A DNA stretch of 8,450 nucleotides, taken from positions 1 to 8,450 of the forward strand of contig JARHYV010000140.1 of the NCBI GenBank assembly GCA_029258495.1. Reading direction: 5' to 3'. The notes under the pieces were generated by a model that was not told the DNA's origin, made no database searches, and saw nothing but the letters and a program-made list of their open reading frames with translations. Positions within the stretch are counted from its first letter, which is position 1, and every line of letters begins with the position of its first letter. This DNA is from Faecousia sp. (GTDB lineage: Bacteria; Bacillota; Clostridia; Oscillospirales; Oscillospiraceae). Positions 6,752 to 8,450 of the stretch are shown here, piece by piece. Both the position numbers and the translations under genes were made by a program.

Positions 6752-6792
6752 TTCCGACGGGAAATTTGCGCAAGTGGTAATATACTGAAACT
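6752..6792 (+). promoter_or_regulatory. Probable promoter region of the spoIIA operon
   Basis: The operon must start between the valS terminator and 6820. Two weak candidates are visible. One is an extended -10, TGG plus TAATAT (6775-6783), with a poor -35. The other is a sigma-H-like pair, GGGAAATT (6759-6766) and ACTGAAACT (6784-6792), whose spacing is a few bases longer than usual. Sigma-H drives this operon in Bacillus. I see no clear TGTCGAA-type Spo0A box. Confidence 0.35.
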
Positions 6793-6819
6793 ATCAGATT
6801 ACCTTAGGAGGATAAATCA

Positions 6820-7134
6820 ATGAATTTCACAAGTTTCCTACAGGATGGAAAACTTACGATCGCATTGTCCGGTGAGATCGACCATCATCGTGCCCGTGAT
6901 TACATTTAGAAGATCGCAGCAAAGATCGAGGCATACACTCCGGAAGAGTGCATTTTGGATTTTACAGATGTTACATTTGTGGACTCCTCGGGGATCGCTG
7001 TGGTGATCAACTCCATGCGCCGGATGGCACAAATTGAGGGGACATTATCTATGACAGGACTCGCAGAGCAGCCAATGCGGGTGTTTCATACATCAGGAAT
7101 TGACAAATTGGTACACATCAAGGAGGCGGTATAG
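6820..7134 (+). pseudogene. spoIIAA: Anti-sigma-F factor antagonist SpoIIAA, interrupted by an in-frame TAG at codon 30
   Basis: The frame from the ATG at 6820 encodes a STAS-domain protein of 104 codons: FTSFLQDGKLTIALSGEIDHH, then TAG at 6907-6909, then KIAAKIEAYTPEECILDFTD and VTFVDSSGIAVVI. Both GEIDHH and the phosphorylation site DSSG (S57, equivalent to Ser58 in Bacillus) are SpoIIAA hallmarks. The frame resumes perfectly after the TAG and runs to a second TAG at 7132-7134, so a single substitution explains the break (for example from CAG, GAG or AAG). AGGAGG (6806-6811) sits 8 nt before the ATG. No in-frame ATG follows the TAG until well past the DSSG site, so restart would not yield a full STAS domain. 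SpoIIAA normally displaces SpoIIAB from sigma-F in the forespore and is reactivated by SpoIIE. The lesion may be a real nonsense mutation, a sequencing error or a suppressed codon. Confidence 0.85.
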
Positions 7135-7566
7135 ATGAAATTCGAGAACTTTATGATCTTGGAATTTCCGAGTAAATCAACCAATGAGGCATTTGCACGA
7201 AGTGCGGTAGCATGCTTTGCATCCCAGCTGGATCCGACACTTGAAGAGATGGGAGATATCCGCACTGCTGTTTCTGAGGCGGTCACCAACTGTATCGTCC
7301 ATGCCTATCCGGATTGTTACGGACTGATCACGCTCCGATGCAGGATCCTCAAAGATAATGTTCTGGATATCGTTGTAAAAGATAGGGGGGTCGGGATTGC
7401 AGATGTGGATGAGGCACGGCGTCCGATGTTTACCACAGGCGGAGCAGAGCGAAGTGGAATGGGGTTTACGATCATGGAAAGCTTTATGACCTCTCTGGAA
7501 ATCACATCAAGCCCCGAAAAAGGTACGACCGTACATATGCGGCGTCGGATCCAGCGTCGCTCATGA
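7135..7566 (+). CDS. spoIIAB: Anti-sigma-F factor and SpoIIAA kinase SpoIIAB
   Basis: A 143-residue GHKL-fold serine kinase and anti-sigma factor. It binds sigma-F as a dimer with ATP and phosphorylates SpoIIAA on the DSSG serine. Visible ATP-site motifs are the N-box (E48...N52 in VSEAVTNCIVHAY), the G1-box D83 in KDRGVGIAD and the G2-box ERSGMGFTIME (105-115). R22 in FARSAV matches the Arg20 that contacts partners in Bacillus SpoIIAB, and RPMFTT followed by the SSPEKGTTV strand completes the fold. The length is normal. The ATG directly follows the spoIIAA stop, and AAGGAGG (7120-7126) lies 8 nt ahead, so its own ribosome site should keep translation going although spoIIAA translation ends early. 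The last bases overlap sigF (ATGA). All key residues are intact, giving an active inhibitor with a broken antagonist. Confidence 0.96.
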   Translation: MKFENFMILEFPSKSTNEAFARSAVACFASQLDPTLEEMGDIRTAVSEAVTNCIVHAYPDCYGLITLRCRILKDNVLDIVVKDRGVGIADVDEARRPMFTTGGAERSGMGFTIMESFMTSLEITSSPEKGTTVHMRRRIQRRS

Positions 7567-8267
7567 GTCATACAGAGGAACTGATTCGCCTGTCGCAGCA
7601 AGGGGACGAGAATGCAGGCGAATGTCTGGTGCAGGAAAACAGCGGACTGATCTGGTCGGTTGCGAAACGATTTATGGGCAGGGGAACGGAGTCAGAAGAT
7701 CTTTATCAGTTGGGGTGTCTGGGATTTTTGAAGGCTGTGGAGGGATTTGACCTTGCATATGGAACCCAGTTCTCCACATATGCAGTTCCTAAGATCGCCG
7801 GGGAGATCCGTCGATTTCTGCGGGATGATGGTGCGATCAAGGTGTCGCGTACGTTGAAAGAACATTCATGTGCGATCAAATCCACTCGGAGTAAGCTGTC
7901 CAATGTCTTCGGAAGGGAACCGACGATCAGCGAAATTGCTCAGCACACCGGCTTGACTCCAGAAGAGATCGCATTGGCGGAAACAGCCACCAAGGAAGTG
8001 GAATCGATACAAAAAGAGGCAGGGGAAGACGGTTTTACACTGGAGAATGTGCTGTCCGATACAGAGTCGGAGGAGCGAATGGTGGAAAAGCTTGCATTAA
8101 GGCAAGCGATTGAGGAATTGCCGGATCGTGAAAAGCTAGTGATCAGTCTTCGATATTTTCACGGATTGACACAGGATCGCGTGTCCAAGGTTCTGCAGGT
8201 CAGTCAGGTTCAGGTATCACGGATCGAGAAGAAGGCGATACAGCATCTTCGGGAGCGAATAGAATAA
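7563..8267 (+). CDS. sigF: RNA polymerase sporulation sigma factor sigma-F
   Basis: A 234-residue sigma-70 family factor that directs early forespore transcription during endospore formation. Region 2 spans about 24-93 (NSGLIWSVAKRF, SEDLYQLGCLGFLKAVEGFD, FSTYAVPKIAGEIRRFLRDDG), with core binding and -10 recognition. Region 3 follows (IKVSRTLKE, REPTISEIAQHTGLTPEEI), where SpoIIAB would bind. Region 4 has a helix-turn-helix at about 200-222 (HGLTQDRVSKVLQVSQVQVSR). Length and architecture match SigF of Bacillus and Clostridia. The ATG overlaps the spoIIAB stop (ATGA, 7563-7566), and no convincing Shine-Dalgarno site precedes it, so translation probably depends on ribosomes finishing spoIIAB, which ties inhibitor and sigma amounts together. 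SigG is similar in sequence, but the spoIIAB neighbour settles the identity. The stop is TAA; no clear terminator follows before the next promoter. Confidence 0.96.
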   Translation: MSHTEELIRLSQQGDENAGECLVQENSGLIWSVAKRFMGRGTESEDLYQLGCLGFLKAVEGFDLAYGTQFSTYAVPKIAGEIRRFLRDDGAIKVSRTLKEHSCAIKSTRSKLSNVFGREPTISEIAQHTGLTPEEIALAETATKEVESIQKEAGEDGFTLENVLSDTESEERMVEKLALRQAIEELPDREKLVISLRYFHGLTQDRVSKVLQVSQVQVSRIEKKAIQHLRERIE

Positions 8268-8272
8268 AATGC

Positions 8273-8301
8273 TTTACCTTTTGTCTGTTTTGCGGTAAAA
8301 T
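8273..8301 (+). promoter_or_regulatory. Sigma-A promoter of the helicase gene
   Basis: The -35 is TTTACC (8273-8278), the spacer 17 bp and the -10 TAAAAT (8296-8301), starting six bases after the sigF stop. TTTACC and GGTAAA (8294-8299) are inverted copies, so the -35 and -10 boxes form a loose dyad. The predicted leader is about 34 nt. Confidence 0.7.
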
Positions 8302-8341
8302 AAGATGCGAGAAATATTGAAAGAAATAGACAGGTGAAGTC

Positions 8342-8450
8342 ATGAATCAACAACTGGAACAACGATTTCTATCCGCTAGGAAAAAATATATCACCGCAGC
8401 TTTTGCGGAACTGAACCCAATGCAGCAGCAGGCTGTATTAACGACACAGG
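8342..8450 (+). CDS. UvrD/PcrA-type ATP-dependent helicase, N-terminal fragment (3' end outside window)
   Basis: Only the first 36 codons are present. They read MNQQLEQRFLSARKKYI and then FAELNPMQQQAVLTTQ. The LNPMQQQAV segment is the Q-motif that precedes the Walker A loop in superfamily 1A helicases of the UvrD/PcrA/Rep/AddA group, which unwind DNA in repair and replication. Where most PcrA proteins begin almost at the Q-motif, here about 23 residues precede it, a form common in clostridial UvrD-like paralogues. So I do not assign pcrA. The ATG has AGGTGA (8332-8337) only 4 nt ahead, a modest site. An in-frame TAG at 8327-8329 excludes an upstream ATG start. The Walker A sequence just beyond the edge would confirm the call. 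Confidence 0.75.
   Translation, partial: MNQQLEQRFLSARKKYITAAFAELNPMQQQAVLTTQ

Noticed and set aside
6820..7134. A programmed frameshift in spoIIAA as the reason for the early stop.
   Set aside because: The sequence on both sides of the TAG is in the same frame and no slippery site is visible; a single-codon lesion or decoding event is the simpler explanation.
8273..8299. TTTACC/GGTAAA inverted repeat as a terminator for sigF.
   Set aside because: The stem is only 6 bp with a 15-nt loop and no T-tract, and the same bases form a good promoter.

Overview
The window looks like chromosomal DNA of an endospore-lineage Bacillota (Clostridia), plausibly an Oscillospirales/Ruminococcaceae-type gut anaerobe. 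The grounds are a spoIIA sporulation operon, a T-box leader before valS, a sortase-anchored surface protein, strong AGGAGG-type ribosome binding sites, TTGACA/TATAAT-type promoters and moderate GC content. The rank below Clostridia is inference from general protein character, not from a marker gene.

Layout: (1) 1-1146, the 3' part of a cell-wall-anchored, pilin-like surface protein with an IPETG sortase signal, followed by a terminator. (2) 1278-2543, a monocistronic amidohydrolase (imidazolonepropionase-like superfamily) with its own promoter, ending in a bidirectional terminator shared with the next, convergent unit. (3) 3718-2567 on the minus strand, a two-gene operon: a 131-aa protein that I read as a degenerate dihydrofolate-reductase-like fold, translationally coupled (ATGA overlap) to a membrane-anchored DNA/RNA non-specific endonuclease. 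(4) 3726-6741, a divergent promoter region with a 19-bp perfect palindrome, a valine T-box leader, valS and its terminator. (5) 6750-8267, the forespore sigma operon spoIIAA-spoIIAB-sigF, in which spoIIAA carries an in-frame TAG at codon 30. (6) 8273-8450, a promoter and the first 36 codons of a UvrD/PcrA-type helicase.

How the genes work together: ValRS level is set by uncharged tRNA-Val through the T-box. In the spoIIA operon SpoIIAB binds and silences sigma-F until unphosphorylated SpoIIAA displaces it. With SpoIIAA truncated at 29 residues, sigma-F should stay locked, unless the TAG is an assembly error, is suppressed, or a second STAS protein substitutes. The most interesting points are this amber codon, the fact that spoIIAA and spoIIAB lie in the same frame separated only by a second TAG, the DHFR-like protein without its NADPH-binding GG motif next to a nuclease, and the palindrome over the valS -35 box. 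There is no CRISPR array, insertion sequence, tRNA or rRNA that I can see, and most of the window is ordinary core genome.
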